Source: Aldehydirespirator sp965220485
Lineage (GTDB): Bacteria; Actinomycetota; Acidimicrobiia; Acidimicrobiales; Aldehydirespiratoraceae
Assembly (NCBI GenBank): GCA_965220485.1
Contig: OZ244832.1
Location: forward strand, 1,364,001 to 1,428,000
Direction: 5' to 3'
DNA length: 64,000 bases
Part shown: piece after piece, positions 9,024 to 16,677 of the stretch
How the letters are laid out: each line of letters begins with the position of its first letter
How positions within the stretch are numbered: the first letter of the stretch is position 1
Program-made: the position numbers and the translations under genes
The notes under the pieces: model-generated
The model's database searches: none
The model's input: only the letters and a program-made list of their open reading frames with translations
What the model was told of the DNA's origin: nothing

Positions 9024-9403
9024 CCGCGCTGTCTCTTGGGCCAGTAGCGCTGGTAGTTGCGGCTCTGCGGGTGCAACAGGAGGGCCACGAGCGCGATGTC
9101 GAACATCAGGCCGATCAGATCGCCCCACAGCCAGCCCAGGCTGTCGGTCGCAGCCAGCAGCGCCACCAGCAGGAGAGGAATCGCGGCCACGACCACGCCG
9201 AGCTTGTAGGCCCATCGCCTCTCGTTGGCTATGCCGAATGCGGCCATCACCTTGCCGACCGCGATCACCAGCGAGTAGATGGTCAGAGATCGAGCGCCGA
9301 GCATCGCGAACACCAGTGAGAAGCCGCCCTGGAAGTACAGCAGCAGCTGCGCGATGTAGAGCGTCTGAGGCTGGCGGGGGTTGACCCAGACGCGCGTCTC
9401 CAC
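9020..9403 (-). CDS. Small integral membrane protein
   Basis: The 127-aa protein has about four hydrophobic segments: LYIAQLLLYFQGGFSLVFAML, LTIYSLVIAVGKVMAAFGIA, YKLGVVVAAIPLLLVALLAA and LIGLMFDIALVALLL. The C-terminus is basic (RNYQRYWPKRQRG). I do not recognise a family. It overlaps menG start-to-stop, suggesting co-translation. The start is GTG at 9403 (VETRVWVNPRQPQ). Confidence 0.7.
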   Translation of the reverse strand: METRVWVNPRQPQTLYIAQLLLYFQGGFSLVFAMLGARSLTIYSLVIAVGKVMAAFGIANERRWAYKLGVVVAAIPLLLVALLAATDSLGWLWGDLIGLMFDIALVALLLHPQSRNYQRYWPKRQRG

Positions 9404-9423
9404 CCCTCCAGTATGCAGGCTCG

Positions 9424-10116
9424 CTACCCCGGAGAGCGGCGATAGGCGCGGTCGGTGTGATGGTGCTCGAAGCCGATGCGGCGGTAGACGGCGTTGGCGG
9501 GGTGGTTGTCGGACTCCACATACAGCATTCCGACGGTCAGCGACCGCCCCGACAGCCAATCCAGCCCGGCCAGGGTCATGGGCCCGCCCAGCCCCCGGCC
9601 CGCGAAGTCGGGGGCGACCGCGATCACGTAGATCTCTCCCAGCGGCGGATCGTGATCGGGGTGGATCTTGGTCCAGCAGAAGCCGGCCAGACGGCCCTCG
9701 CGGTGGTGGAGGCGGAAGCCGCCGGGGTCGAACCAAGGCTCGGCCATGCGGCTGCGCACATCGTCGGCGGTGAGCCCGCCCTGCTCGGGATGCCAACGGA
9801 AGGCCCGGTTGTTGACCGACACGAACTCGTCCAGGTCGTCGGGGGTGAACGCTCTGGTGCGTATCCCAGCCGGCTCGGCCGGCAGGTCGCACCGCAGCTG
9901 CCACAAGTCGCGGTAGGGCTCGAATCCGTGGCGGCGGGCCGCGGCGTCGTCGCCCTGCGAGACCTCCCTGATCCAGAGCTGGGCACCGGAGTCGCCATCC
10001 AACCCGGCCAGGGCCTCGGTCAGGACGTCGGCCGTCTCACTGGCCGCTCGGCCCCCGTACACCACGATCTGCGTCTCTCCGCCTGCCGTCGCCGGGGCAT
10101 TGACCTCGTAGCGCAC
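9424..10116 (-). CDS. mshD: Mycothiol synthase (MshD-like GNAT acetyltransferase)
   Basis: The 230-aa protein carries the MshD hallmarks FVSVNNRAFRWHPEQGG, MAEPWFDPGGF, FCWTKIHP, GEIYVIAVAPDFAGRGLG (acetyl-CoA pyrophosphate loop) and YVESDNHPANAVYRRIGF. MshD acetylates the Cys amine of Cys-GlcN-Ins in the last step of mycothiol synthesis (cytosol). Known MshD has two GNAT domains in about 300 aa; here the N-terminal domain is short and weak. The GTG at 10116 lies 7 nt after TACCCT; longer in-frame reading would run across the divergent promoter of nth. Confidence 0.85.
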   Translation of the reverse strand: MRYEVNAPATAGGETQIVVYGGRAASETADVLTEALAGLDGDSGAQLWIREVSQGDDAAARRHGFEPYRDLWQLRCDLPAEPAGIRTRAFTPDDLDEFVSVNNRAFRWHPEQGGLTADDVRSRMAEPWFDPGGFRLHHREGRLAGFCWTKIHPDHDPPLGEIYVIAVAPDFAGRGLGGPMTLAGLDWLSGRSLTVGMLYVESDNHPANAVYRRIGFEHHHTDRAYRRSPG

Positions 10117-10123
10117 CGAACTG

Positions 10124-10129
10124 AGGGTA
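10124..10129 (-). promoter_or_regulatory. Leaderless -10 box (TACCCT) of mshD
   Basis: Minus-strand TACCCT followed by 7 nt and the GTG start. It forms a divergent promoter region with nth (10117-10237). Confidence 0.55.
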
Positions 10130-10224
10130 CCGCTAGCTTCGCGAGCGTGACGGTGATCAACCGTTCGCGCCATCGCCACAGGCTCGAAGACGTGCCGGGC
10201 GGCGACGCGTTGGGCGTCGGGCGC

Positions 10225-10230
10225 TAGCTT
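10225..10230 (+). promoter_or_regulatory. Leaderless -10 box (TAGCTT) of nth
   Basis: TAGCTT, 7 nt, then ATG at 10238. This spacing favours 10238 over the GTG at 10232 as the start. Confidence 0.55.
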
Positions 10231-10237
10231 CGTGCCG

Positions 10238-10879
10238 ATGGCCCGTCCCCGAACGCCCAAGGGCCGCGCCCGCCGGACTCATGAACGCCTAGCTTCGGAG
10301 TACCCGGAGGCGGTGTGCGAGCTCGACCACGGAAACGCTTTCGAGCTGCTGGCGGCCACCATCCTGTCGGCGCAGGCCACCGATGTGGGCGTCAACAAGG
10401 CGACCCCAGCGCTGTTCCGGAGGTTTCCCGACGCCGAGGCGCTGGCCGAGGCCGAGCCGGAGCAGGTCGAGCCCTACGTGAGCACCATCGGGTTGTTCCG
10501 CAACAAGTCCAAGAGCCTGGTGGGCATGGCCCGGATGCTGGTGGACGACTATGGAGGCGAGGTGCCCGGTGCAATGCGCGACCTGGTGCGCCTGCCCGGC
10601 GTGGGCCGCAAGACGGCCAATGTGATCCGCAGCGTGGCTCTCGGACTGCCGGGACTTCCGGTTGACACCCACGTCACGAGGCTGTCGAACCTTCTCAACC
10701 TCACCTCCGAGACCGACCCGGTGAAGATTGAATTGGAGCTGAACCCGATGATCCCCGCCGCCGAGCGGGGCGACTTCAGCCTGAGGATGATCCTCCACGG
10801 TCGCCGGGTGTGCGTGGCCCGCCGCCCCCGCTGCGAGGACTGCGTCCTCAACGACTTCTGCCCCTCCAGCACCGTCTGA
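10238..10879 (+). CDS. nth: Endonuclease III (DNA glycosylase/AP lyase)
   Basis: The 213-aa protein of family length has the helix-hairpin-helix LPGVGRKTANVI with the catalytic Lys, the catalytic Asp in VDTHV, and a C-terminal [4Fe-4S] cluster motif C-x6-C-x2-C-x5-C (CVARRPRC-EDC-VLNDFC). It removes oxidised pyrimidines and cleaves AP sites in base-excision repair. The gene is divergent from mshD. Confidence 0.93.
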   Translation: MARPRTPKGRARRTHERLASEYPEAVCELDHGNAFELLAATILSAQATDVGVNKATPALFRRFPDAEALAEAEPEQVEPYVSTIGLFRNKSKSLVGMARMLVDDYGGEVPGAMRDLVRLPGVGRKTANVIRSVALGLPGLPVDTHVTRLSNLLNLTSETDPVKIELELNPMIPAAERGDFSLRMILHGRRVCVARRPRCEDCVLNDFCPSSTV

Positions 10880-11066
10880 GACCCTCGCCCCGAGCGAAGC
10901 ATCGCCTGCCATGGTCCGCCGGCCAGCTCGCCCGCAGGCGCGGCCATGGCCGCGTACGCACTCGCAGAACGCTAAGGTCCGCGTGCGACGCTGGGCCCAG
11001 CGGGCCCGGCCAAAGTATGCGAACGCAGCCGGCGAACCGAGGGATCCGCCACCCTCGGTCGCTTTA

Positions 11067-11096
11067 GCGGCCGCCCCCGGGCCCGGGGGCGGCCGC
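11067..11096. terminator. 30-bp perfect GC palindrome, probable terminator after nth
   Basis: The arm gcggccgcccccggg and its exact complement meet without a loop base, preceded by gcttta and followed by cctcttct. A perfect GC hairpin with a pyrimidine-rich tail between two co-oriented operons fits a terminator, although a U-run is lacking. Confidence 0.55.
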
Positions 11097-11141
11097 CTCT
11101 TCTAGCCGTGACTGTGATCCGAGAAGGGCCATGTCGACCGG

Positions 11142-11147
11142 TAGCGT
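11142..11147 (+). promoter_or_regulatory. Leaderless -10 box (TAGCGT) of the his operon
   Basis: TAGCGT, 6 nt, GTG start of hisD. Confidence 0.5.
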
Positions 11148-11153
11148 TGTGGG

Positions 11154-12476
11154 GTGCTCACCCGCCTCGACCTGCGCGGTGACGGCAGTCCCGTCGCCTC
11201 CCGCCTGCCCCGGCCCGAGCCGGCGTCCGCAGGCCCGCTGGAGGCGGTGCGCGCCATCATCGCCGCGGTGAGGGAGCGGGGCGACGACGCCCTTCGGGAG
11301 CTGACCGAGCGCTTCGACGGCGTGGAGCTGGCCAGCCTGATCGTGGAGCCGGCCGAGATCGTGGAGGCCGCGGCCCGTACACCGCCGGAGGTGCGCGCCG
11401 CGCTGGCGGCCGCGGTGGCCAACGTGGAGGCCTACCACCGCCACCAGCTGCTCGACGAGGTGGTGCACGAGCAGGGCGGGGTCACGGTGCGTGAACGCCA
11501 CCTGCCGGTGCGCCGAGCCGGCTGCTACGTGCCCGGAGGTCGGGCCGCCTACCCGTCGACGCTGATCATGACCGCGGTCCCGGCCCGCGTGGCCGGCGTG
11601 GACGAGGTCGCGGTGTGCGTGCCGCCCGACCCCGGGGGCCGCATCGCCGATGTGACACTGGCCGCAGCCGCCGCCGCGGGCGTGACCGAGATCCATCCGG
11701 TGGGCGGGGCTCAGGCCGTCGCCGCGCTGGCCTACGGAACGGAGTCGATACCCGCCGTCGACGTGATCGTCGGACCGGGCAACGCCTACGTCGCGCTGGC
11801 CCAGCGCGAGGTGGCCGGCGTCGTCGGCGTGCCCGCCGCCTTCGCGGGCCCCTCGGAGGTCGTGGTGGTGGCCGACGCCGGCGCCGACGCCACCTTCGCT
11901 GCGGCCGACGTGATCCTGCAGGCCGAGCACGGTCCTGACGGGCTGGCGTGGCTGGTGACGTGGGACAGCGCCACGGCCGACGCGGTGGAGTCGGAGGTCG
12001 CCCGGCTGGCCGCCGGCGCCGACCGCCGGGCCGAGATCGAGGCGACCCTGAGCCACTCCGGGTACAGCGTGCTGTGCTCAAGCGTCGAGCAGGCCCTCGA
12101 AGTTGTCAATGAGATCGCCCCCGAGCACCTGGAACTCATGGTGGCCGACCCCGAAGCGCTGGTGCCGCAGGTACGCAACGCCGGAGCCGTGTTCTGCGGT
12201 TCCTGGGCACCCGCGTCGGTGGGCGACTACGCGGCCGGGCCCAACCATGTCCTGCCCACCGACGGCACGGCCCGATTCGCCGGCGCCCTGGGGGTACGCG
12301 ACTTTCTCAAGAGCATGCACATCGTGAGCACCGACCGAGCCGGACTTCAGCGGCTGGCGCCCCATGTGATCGCGCTGGCCGAGGCCGAGGGGCTCACCGC
12401 CCACGCCGAGTCGGTGCGGCTGCGCCTCGCCTCGCCCGCCGCGCCAGCAGACCAGACTCCGGAGCGGTCGCCATGA
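11154..12476 (+). CDS. hisD: Histidinol dehydrogenase
   Basis: The 440-aa enzyme has family motifs GCYVPGGRAAYPSTLIM, VGGAQAVAALAYGTESIP, VDVIVGPGNAYVALAQREV and FAGPSEVVVVAD. The usual AEHDP appears as AEHGPDG. The metal-ligand region SVGDYAAGPNHVLPT and HAESVRLRL are intact. It oxidises histidinol to histidine with two NAD+ (cytosol, Zn-dependent). First gene of hisD-C-B-H-A-F; its stop overlaps the hisC start (ATGA). Confidence 0.95.
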   Translation: MLTRLDLRGDGSPVASRLPRPEPASAGPLEAVRAIIAAVRERGDDALRELTERFDGVELASLIVEPAEIVEAAARTPPEVRAALAAAVANVEAYHRHQLLDEVVHEQGGVTVRERHLPVRRAGCYVPGGRAAYPSTLIMTAVPARVAGVDEVAVCVPPDPGGRIADVTLAAAAAAGVTEIHPVGGAQAVAALAYGTESIPAVDVIVGPGNAYVALAQREVAGVVGVPAAFAGPSEVVVVADAGADATFAAADVILQAEHGPDGLAWLVTWDSATADAVESEVARLAAGADRRAEIEATLSHSGYSVLCSSVEQALEVVNEIAPEHLELMVADPEALVPQVRNAGAVFCGSWAPASVGDYAAGPNHVLPTDGTARFAGALGVRDFLKSMHIVSTDRAGLQRLAPHVIALAEAEGLTAHAESVRLRLASPAAPADQTPERSP

Positions 12477-13564
12477 CCCCGGTCGAGACCGGTCCCGGCG
12501 CGGTGCGGCCCCGCGACGACATCGCCCTCATGGCCGGCTACCACTCGCCGCAGCTCGACGTAGCCGTGCGCCTCAACACCAACGAGAGCCCGCTGCCGCC
12601 CCCGCCCGCCTTCGCCGAGGCGGTGGCGGCCGCGGCCCGGTCGATCACATGGAACCGGTACCCGGACCGGGGCGCGGGTGAGTTGAGGGCCCGGATCGCG
12701 ACCCGCCACGGCGTAACGGCCGATCGGGTCTTCGCCGCCAACGGCTCCAACGAGGTGCTCCAGTGCCTGCTGCTCGCCTACGGAGGCTCGGGACGCTGTG
12801 CGGCCGTGTTCGAACCCACCTACGCGCTGCACTCTCACCTGGCCCGAGTCACCGGCACCGCGGTTGTCGAGGGTGAGCGGGACGACGACTTCACTCTCGA
12901 TCCCGACGCCGCCGCGGCGCTGATCGACTCGGCCCGGCCCGCAGTGACGTTCGTGTGCTCCCCCAACAACCCCTCCGGCACGGTGGCGCCCCGCTCGACG
13001 GTCGCCTTCCTGCTGGAAGCGGTCGTCTCGGCCGGAGGGCTGCTGTGCGTGGACGAGGCCTACGCCGAGTTCTCCCCCCACAGCGCGCTGGAGCTCATCG
13101 ACGACAAGACGCCGGTCGCGGTGACCCGCACCTACTCCAAGACCTGGGCCATGGCCGGGGCCAGACTCGGCTACCTGATCGGGCCGAGGTGGCTGGTGGC
13201 GGAACTGGACAAAGTGGCGCTGCCCTACCACCTCGACGCCCTCAAGCAAGCCGTCGGCATCACCGCTCTCGACTACGTCGACGACATGCAGGCGCGGGTG
13301 GACGCCATCGTGGCCGAGCGCTCGCGGCTCGCGGCCCGGCTGGGCGAGCTGCCGGTGGAGGTATGGCCCTCCGGCGCCAACTTCGTGCTGATGCGGCCCC
13401 GGGACCGCGACGGGGCCGAGGTGTGGCAGCAGCTCGTGGACCGCTCGGTGCTGGTTCGGAACTGCTCGTCGTGGCCACGCCTGAAAGGCTGCCTGAGGGT
13501 GACGGTCGGGACTCCGGAAGAGGACGATCACTTCCTGGCCGCCCTGAAGGAGATACTCCTGTGA
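12473..13564 (+). CDS. hisC: Histidinol-phosphate aminotransferase
   Basis: The 363-aa fold-type I PLP enzyme shows LNTNESPLPPPP near the N-terminus, the Asn/Asp site in SPNNPSGT, VDEAYAEF, the PLP-binding Lys in TYSKTWAMAGARLGYLIG and the C-terminal substrate Arg in LRVTVGT. It transaminates imidazole-acetol phosphate. It is translationally coupled to hisD. A 270-bp interval with repeat copy E separates it from hisB. Confidence 0.93.
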   Translation: MTPVETGPGAVRPRDDIALMAGYHSPQLDVAVRLNTNESPLPPPPAFAEAVAAAARSITWNRYPDRGAGELRARIATRHGVTADRVFAANGSNEVLQCLLLAYGGSGRCAAVFEPTYALHSHLARVTGTAVVEGERDDDFTLDPDAAAALIDSARPAVTFVCSPNNPSGTVAPRSTVAFLLEAVVSAGGLLCVDEAYAEFSPHSALELIDDKTPVAVTRTYSKTWAMAGARLGYLIGPRWLVAELDKVALPYHLDALKQAVGITALDYVDDMQARVDAIVAERSRLAARLGELPVEVWPSGANFVLMRPRDRDGAEVWQQLVDRSVLVRNCSSWPRLKGCLRVTVGTPEEDDHFLAALKEILL

Positions 13565-13624
13565 ACCGCGTACGGTCGTGGCGTGCCGCCGTGTGTCACG
13601 GCCCTTACCCTCAGGGAGCGCGCC

Positions 13625-13725
13625 CAGAGGCCGAGCGGATCGGAGCAAATCATGGGGATCTTCGTGAGGCACCAAGCGAGGCCGTGGCCCGAGCGGCCCG
13701 TGAGCGCAGCGCACAAGAGCGGGAA
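13625..13725 (-). repeat. Dispersed ~100-bp element, copy E (inside the his operon)
   Basis: The core ends at 13725 and the box CCGCTCGGCCTCTGGG covers 13623-13638 (minus strand). It interrupts the hisC-hisB interval of the operon, so it is either co-transcribed or affects processing or termination there. Confidence 0.85.
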
Positions 13726-13771
13726 TCACCACGCTTCACGCGAGGCGCTGACACCTGCACGCGGGGCCTCT

Positions 13772-13875
13772 AAGGAGACCCGGACATGAGCCGCTCATCC
13801 ACCCGCTCCCGCTCCACCAAGGAGACCCAGACATGAGCCGCGTATCCACCCGCTCCCGCTCCACCAAGGAGACCC
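13772..13875 (+). repeat. 47-bp tandem duplication of the hisB start region
   Basis: Copies 13772-13818 and 13819-13865 each contain AAGGAG, a short spacer, ATGAGCC and the ACCCGCTCCCGCTCCACC stretch; a third partial copy (aaggagaccc) begins at 13866. The period is 2 mod 3, so the first ATG is out of frame with hisB. Confidence 0.9.
13786..13836 (+). CDS. Micro-ORF upstream of hisB (16 codons plus stop)
   Basis: ATG at 13786 with an AAGGAG Shine-Dalgarno encodes MSRSSTRSRSTKETQT. The TGA (13834-13836) overlaps the hisB ATG (13833-13835) as ATGA. It was created by the 47-bp duplication. It could be translated and couple reinitiation to hisB; the peptide itself may have no function. Confidence 0.4.
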   Translation: MSRSSTRSRSTKETQT

Positions 13876-14423
13876 GCATCGAACTCAGGGTCGACCTCGA
13901 CGGCAACGGTGCCACCGAGGTCTCCACCGGCCTGCCCTTCTTCGACCACATGCTCGACCAGCTCGGCCGCCACGGTGGCCTCGGGCTGTCCGTTCAGGCC
14001 CAGGGCGACCTCGCGGTGGACGCCCACCACACCGTTGAGGACACCGGGATAGTGCTGGGCGAGGCCTTCCGCGAGGCTCTGGGAGACAAGGCCGGGGTGC
14101 GCCGATTCGCCAGCATCACCGTCCCGCTCGACGAGGCCGCGGTGGAGGTGGTCCTCGACCTGTCGGGCCGTCCGTTCCTGCACTACGAGGTGGACTTCCC
14201 CGGCGAGAAGATCCTCGGCGACCCGCCCTTCGACCCCCAACTGGCCGAAGAGTTCTGGCGGGCCTTCGCCACCGCGGCAGCCGTCACGCTGCACATCGTG
14301 CTGCGCCGGGGCCGCAACACCCACCACATCGTGGAAGCGTCCTTCAAGGGCGTGGCCCGGGCCATCCGCGACGCGGTGCGGGTGGAGGGCGCGGCCCTTC
14401 CCTCAACCAAGGGCACCTTGTGA
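13833..14423 (+). CDS. hisB: Imidazoleglycerol-phosphate dehydratase
   Basis: The 196-aa monofunctional enzyme has the metal-binding motifs FFDHMLDQLGRHGG, DAHHTVEDTGIVLGEA and RNTHHIVEASFKGVARA. It dehydrates IGP to imidazole-acetol phosphate (Mn2+). The first residues (MSRVSTRSRSTKETRIEL) come from the duplicated start region. The start has its own AAGGAG and overlaps the upstream micro-ORF stop. Confidence 0.93.
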   Translation: MSRVSTRSRSTKETRIELRVDLDGNGATEVSTGLPFFDHMLDQLGRHGGLGLSVQAQGDLAVDAHHTVEDTGIVLGEAFREALGDKAGVRRFASITVPLDEAAVEVVLDLSGRPFLHYEVDFPGEKILGDPPFDPQLAEEFWRAFATAAAVTLHIVLRRGRNTHHIVEASFKGVARAIRDAVRVEGAALPSTKGTL

Positions 14424-14490
14424 CGGCCAAGCAGCTCAGCGTCACGCTTCCGGATCCCCTCGCACCCACGACAACCAAGCGGAGCAAGCC

Positions 14491-15153
14491 GTGAGGGAAA
14501 GACCCCTGGTCGCCATCCTCGACTACGGCATCGGCAACCTGCACTCGGCACAGAAGGGTTTCGAGCACGCCGGGGCCGACGCACGGCTCACCGCCGACGG
14601 CGGGCTCATCGAGGCCGCCGCCGGGGTGGTTCTGCCGGGCGTGGGCGCCTTCGCGCCCTGCATGGCCGCTCTGGGCCGCACCGGCCTGGACACCGCAGCC
14701 TGCGACGCGGTTCAGTCGGGCCAGCCCTTCATGGGCATCTGCGTGGGGATGCAGGTGCTGTTCGCCGGTTCCGACGAGGCGCCCGGCGTCTCGGGCCTGG
14801 GCGTGTTCGACCGCATGGTGCGCTGGATCGACGGCCCGGTCAAGCGGCCACAGATGCAGTGGAACGTGCTGCGCCGCAGCGGAGACCATCCGATGCTGGC
14901 CGGGCTGGACGATCCGATCTGGGCCTACTTCGTCCATTCGCTGGCGCCGGAGATGGGCGACGGCCGCGGCGTGGTCGCCACCTGCGACTACGGCGGACCG
15001 GTGGTGGCCGCCGTGGCCCGTGACAACGTGTGGGCCGCCCAGTTCCACCCCGAGAAGTCGTCGCAGGTGGGCTTGCGCATCCTGGCCAACTTCGTGGCGG
15101 CCACGGCCGCGGACGCGACTGCTGCCCGTCCGCTCGGCCTCTGGGCACCGTGA
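14491..15153 (+). CDS. hisH: Imidazole glycerol phosphate synthase, glutaminase subunit
   Basis: The 220-aa class I glutamine amidotransferase has the nucleophile Cys in GICVGMQVLF and the catalytic His-x-Glu in AAQFHPEKSS. It forms the HisHF complex and feeds ammonia to HisF. The start is GTG at 14491, 67 nt after hisB. The C-terminal ARPLGLWAP is encoded by a copy of the CCGCTCGGCCTCTGGG box. Its stop overlaps the hisA GTG (GTGA). Confidence 0.92.
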   Translation: MRERPLVAILDYGIGNLHSAQKGFEHAGADARLTADGGLIEAAAGVVLPGVGAFAPCMAALGRTGLDTAACDAVQSGQPFMGICVGMQVLFAGSDEAPGVSGLGVFDRMVRWIDGPVKRPQMQWNVLRRSGDHPMLAGLDDPIWAYFVHSLAPEMGDGRGVVATCDYGGPVVAAVARDNVWAAQFHPEKSSQVGLRILANFVAATAADATAARPLGLWAP

Positions 15154-15893
15154 AGCTGTTCGGCGCGGTGGATGTCCGCGCAGGCCGCTGCGTGCGCCTG
15201 CGCCAGGGCGACTACGGCGCCGAGACCGTCTACGACGACGACCCGGTGTCCCGGGCGGTCGAGATGGCCAGCCAGGGCGCGGGGTGGATTCATGTCGTGG
15301 ACCTCGACGGGGCCCGCTCCGGGCGTCCCGACAACGCAGCCGTCGTGGCGGCCATAGCCGGCGCAGTCGATGTACCGGTCCAGGCTGGGGGCGGGGTGCG
15401 CACCGCCGAGACCGCCGAGGCGTGGTTCGCAGCGGGAGTACAACGGGTGGTCATGGGCACGGCCGCGCTGCGCGACCCGGGCCTGGTGCGGGACCTGGCC
15501 CGATCGCACCGCGTCGCGATCGGCCTCGACGCCCGCTCCGGCGATGTCGCCACCGAGGGCTGGTTGCAGGGGTCGGGGCGGTCGGTGCTGGATGTGGCCC
15601 GCAGTTTCGCCACCGACGGCGTGGACGCCTTCGTGGTCACCGACATAGACCGTGACGGGACGCTGGACGGACCGGACCTCGACGGCCTGGCGTCGGTGCT
15701 CGACGCGGTGTTCACCGACGTGATCGCCTCGGGCGGAGTGGGACGACTCGACGACCTGCGGGCATTGGCGAGCCTCGAAGGCCGACACGGCCGCCGGCTG
15801 AGCGGCGTGGTCGTGGGGACCGCGCTGTATGAGCGGCGCTTCACGGTGGCCGAGGCGGTCGCCGCGCTGGCCGCCACCACCGGGGGCGGCTGA
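15150..15893 (+). CDS. hisA: ProFAR isomerase
   Basis: The 247-aa (beta/alpha)8 barrel has LFGAVDVRAGRCVRLRQGDY (N-terminal catalytic Asp), VQAGGGVRT phosphate loop, VVTDIDRDGTLDGPD (second catalytic Asp) and IASGGVGRLDDL. It isomerises ProFAR to PRFAR. In actinobacteria HisA can be the bifunctional PriA, also serving tryptophan synthesis. A separate trpF is present in this window, so dual function is not required. Confidence 0.92.
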   Translation: MKLFGAVDVRAGRCVRLRQGDYGAETVYDDDPVSRAVEMASQGAGWIHVVDLDGARSGRPDNAAVVAAIAGAVDVPVQAGGGVRTAETAEAWFAAGVQRVVMGTAALRDPGLVRDLARSHRVAIGLDARSGDVATEGWLQGSGRSVLDVARSFATDGVDAFVVTDIDRDGTLDGPDLDGLASVLDAVFTDVIASGGVGRLDDLRALASLEGRHGRRLSGVVVGTALYERRFTVAEAVAALAATTGGG

Positions 15894-15894
15894 C

Positions 15895-16662
15895 ATGCGG
15901 GTGGCTCGCGTCATCCCTTGCCTCGACGTCGACGCCGGGCGGGTGGTCAAGGGCGTCAACTTCGTGGACATCCGCGACGCCGGCGACCCGGTGGAGTTGG
16001 CGGCCCGCTACGACTCCGAGGGGGCCGACGAACTTGTCTTTCTGGACATCACCGCCTCGTCGGACCGCCGCGACACCACCGTGGCCATGGCTCGGGCGGT
16101 GGCCGACGAGGTGTTCATACCGTTCACCATCGGCGGCGGCATCCGCACCCTCGACGACGCCCGCCGCCTGCTGCGGGCCGGGGCCGACAAGGTGAGCGTC
16201 AACACTGCGGCGGTGCGACGCCCGGAGCTGGTACGCGAGATAAGCCGGGAGTTCGGCGCGCAGTGCTGCGTGGTCGCCATCGACGCCCGCAGCTCCACCG
16301 AGGCCGCGAGCGGCTACGAGGTCTTCACCCACGGGGGGCGCACCCGGACCGGGGTCGACGCGCTGGTGTGGGCCGCCGAAGCCGCGCGCCTGGGCGCCGG
16401 CGAGATCCTGCTGACGTCGATGGACCGCGACGGCACCAAGGAAGGCTTCGAGCTGAACTTGACATCGAAGGTTGCCGAGGCTGTGGGCGTTCCGGTGATC
16501 GCCAGCGGGGGAGTGGGCAACCTCGACCATCTGGTGGAGGGTGTTCTCGAGGGCAAGGCCGACGCGGTGCTGGCCGCCAGCATCTTCCATTACGGAGAGC
16601 ACACGATCGCCGAGGCCAAGGTCCGCATGAGCCAAGCCGGCATAGCAGTCCGCCCCGCCTGA
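15895..16662 (+). CDS. hisF: Imidazole glycerol phosphate synthase, cyclase subunit
   Basis: The 255-aa (beta/alpha)8 barrel has catalytic Asp residues in IPCLDVDAGRVVKGVNF and VVAIDARS, and phosphate loops FTIGGGIRT and VIASGGVGNLDHL. It makes IGP and AICAR using ammonia from HisH. ATG at 15895 directly follows the hisA stop. Last gene of the operon; it converges with the 16.7-20.8 kb island. Confidence 0.94.
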   Translation: MRVARVIPCLDVDAGRVVKGVNFVDIRDAGDPVELAARYDSEGADELVFLDITASSDRRDTTVAMARAVADEVFIPFTIGGGIRTLDDARRLLRAGADKVSVNTAAVRRPELVREISREFGAQCCVVAIDARSSTEAASGYEVFTHGGRTRTGVDALVWAAEAARLGAGEILLTSMDRDGTKEGFELNLTSKVAEAVGVPVIASGGVGNLDHLVEGVLEGKADAVLAASIFHYGEHTIAEAKVRMSQAGIAVRPA

Positions 16663-16677
16663 GGTAGGCAGCGCGCT

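Larger units (their letters stand above)
10880..11153. other. Intergenic region between nth and the his operon
   Basis: 274 bp without a supported gene. It contains a 30-bp perfect palindrome (see 11067-11096) and the hisD promoter (TAGCGT at 11142-11147). Stretch 10900-11040 shows no repeats or ORFs I can support. Confidence 0.5.

Noticed and set aside
14988..15971. 327-codon minus-strand frame over hisA
   Set aside because: Fully antisense to hisA/hisF, which have complete catalytic motifs.
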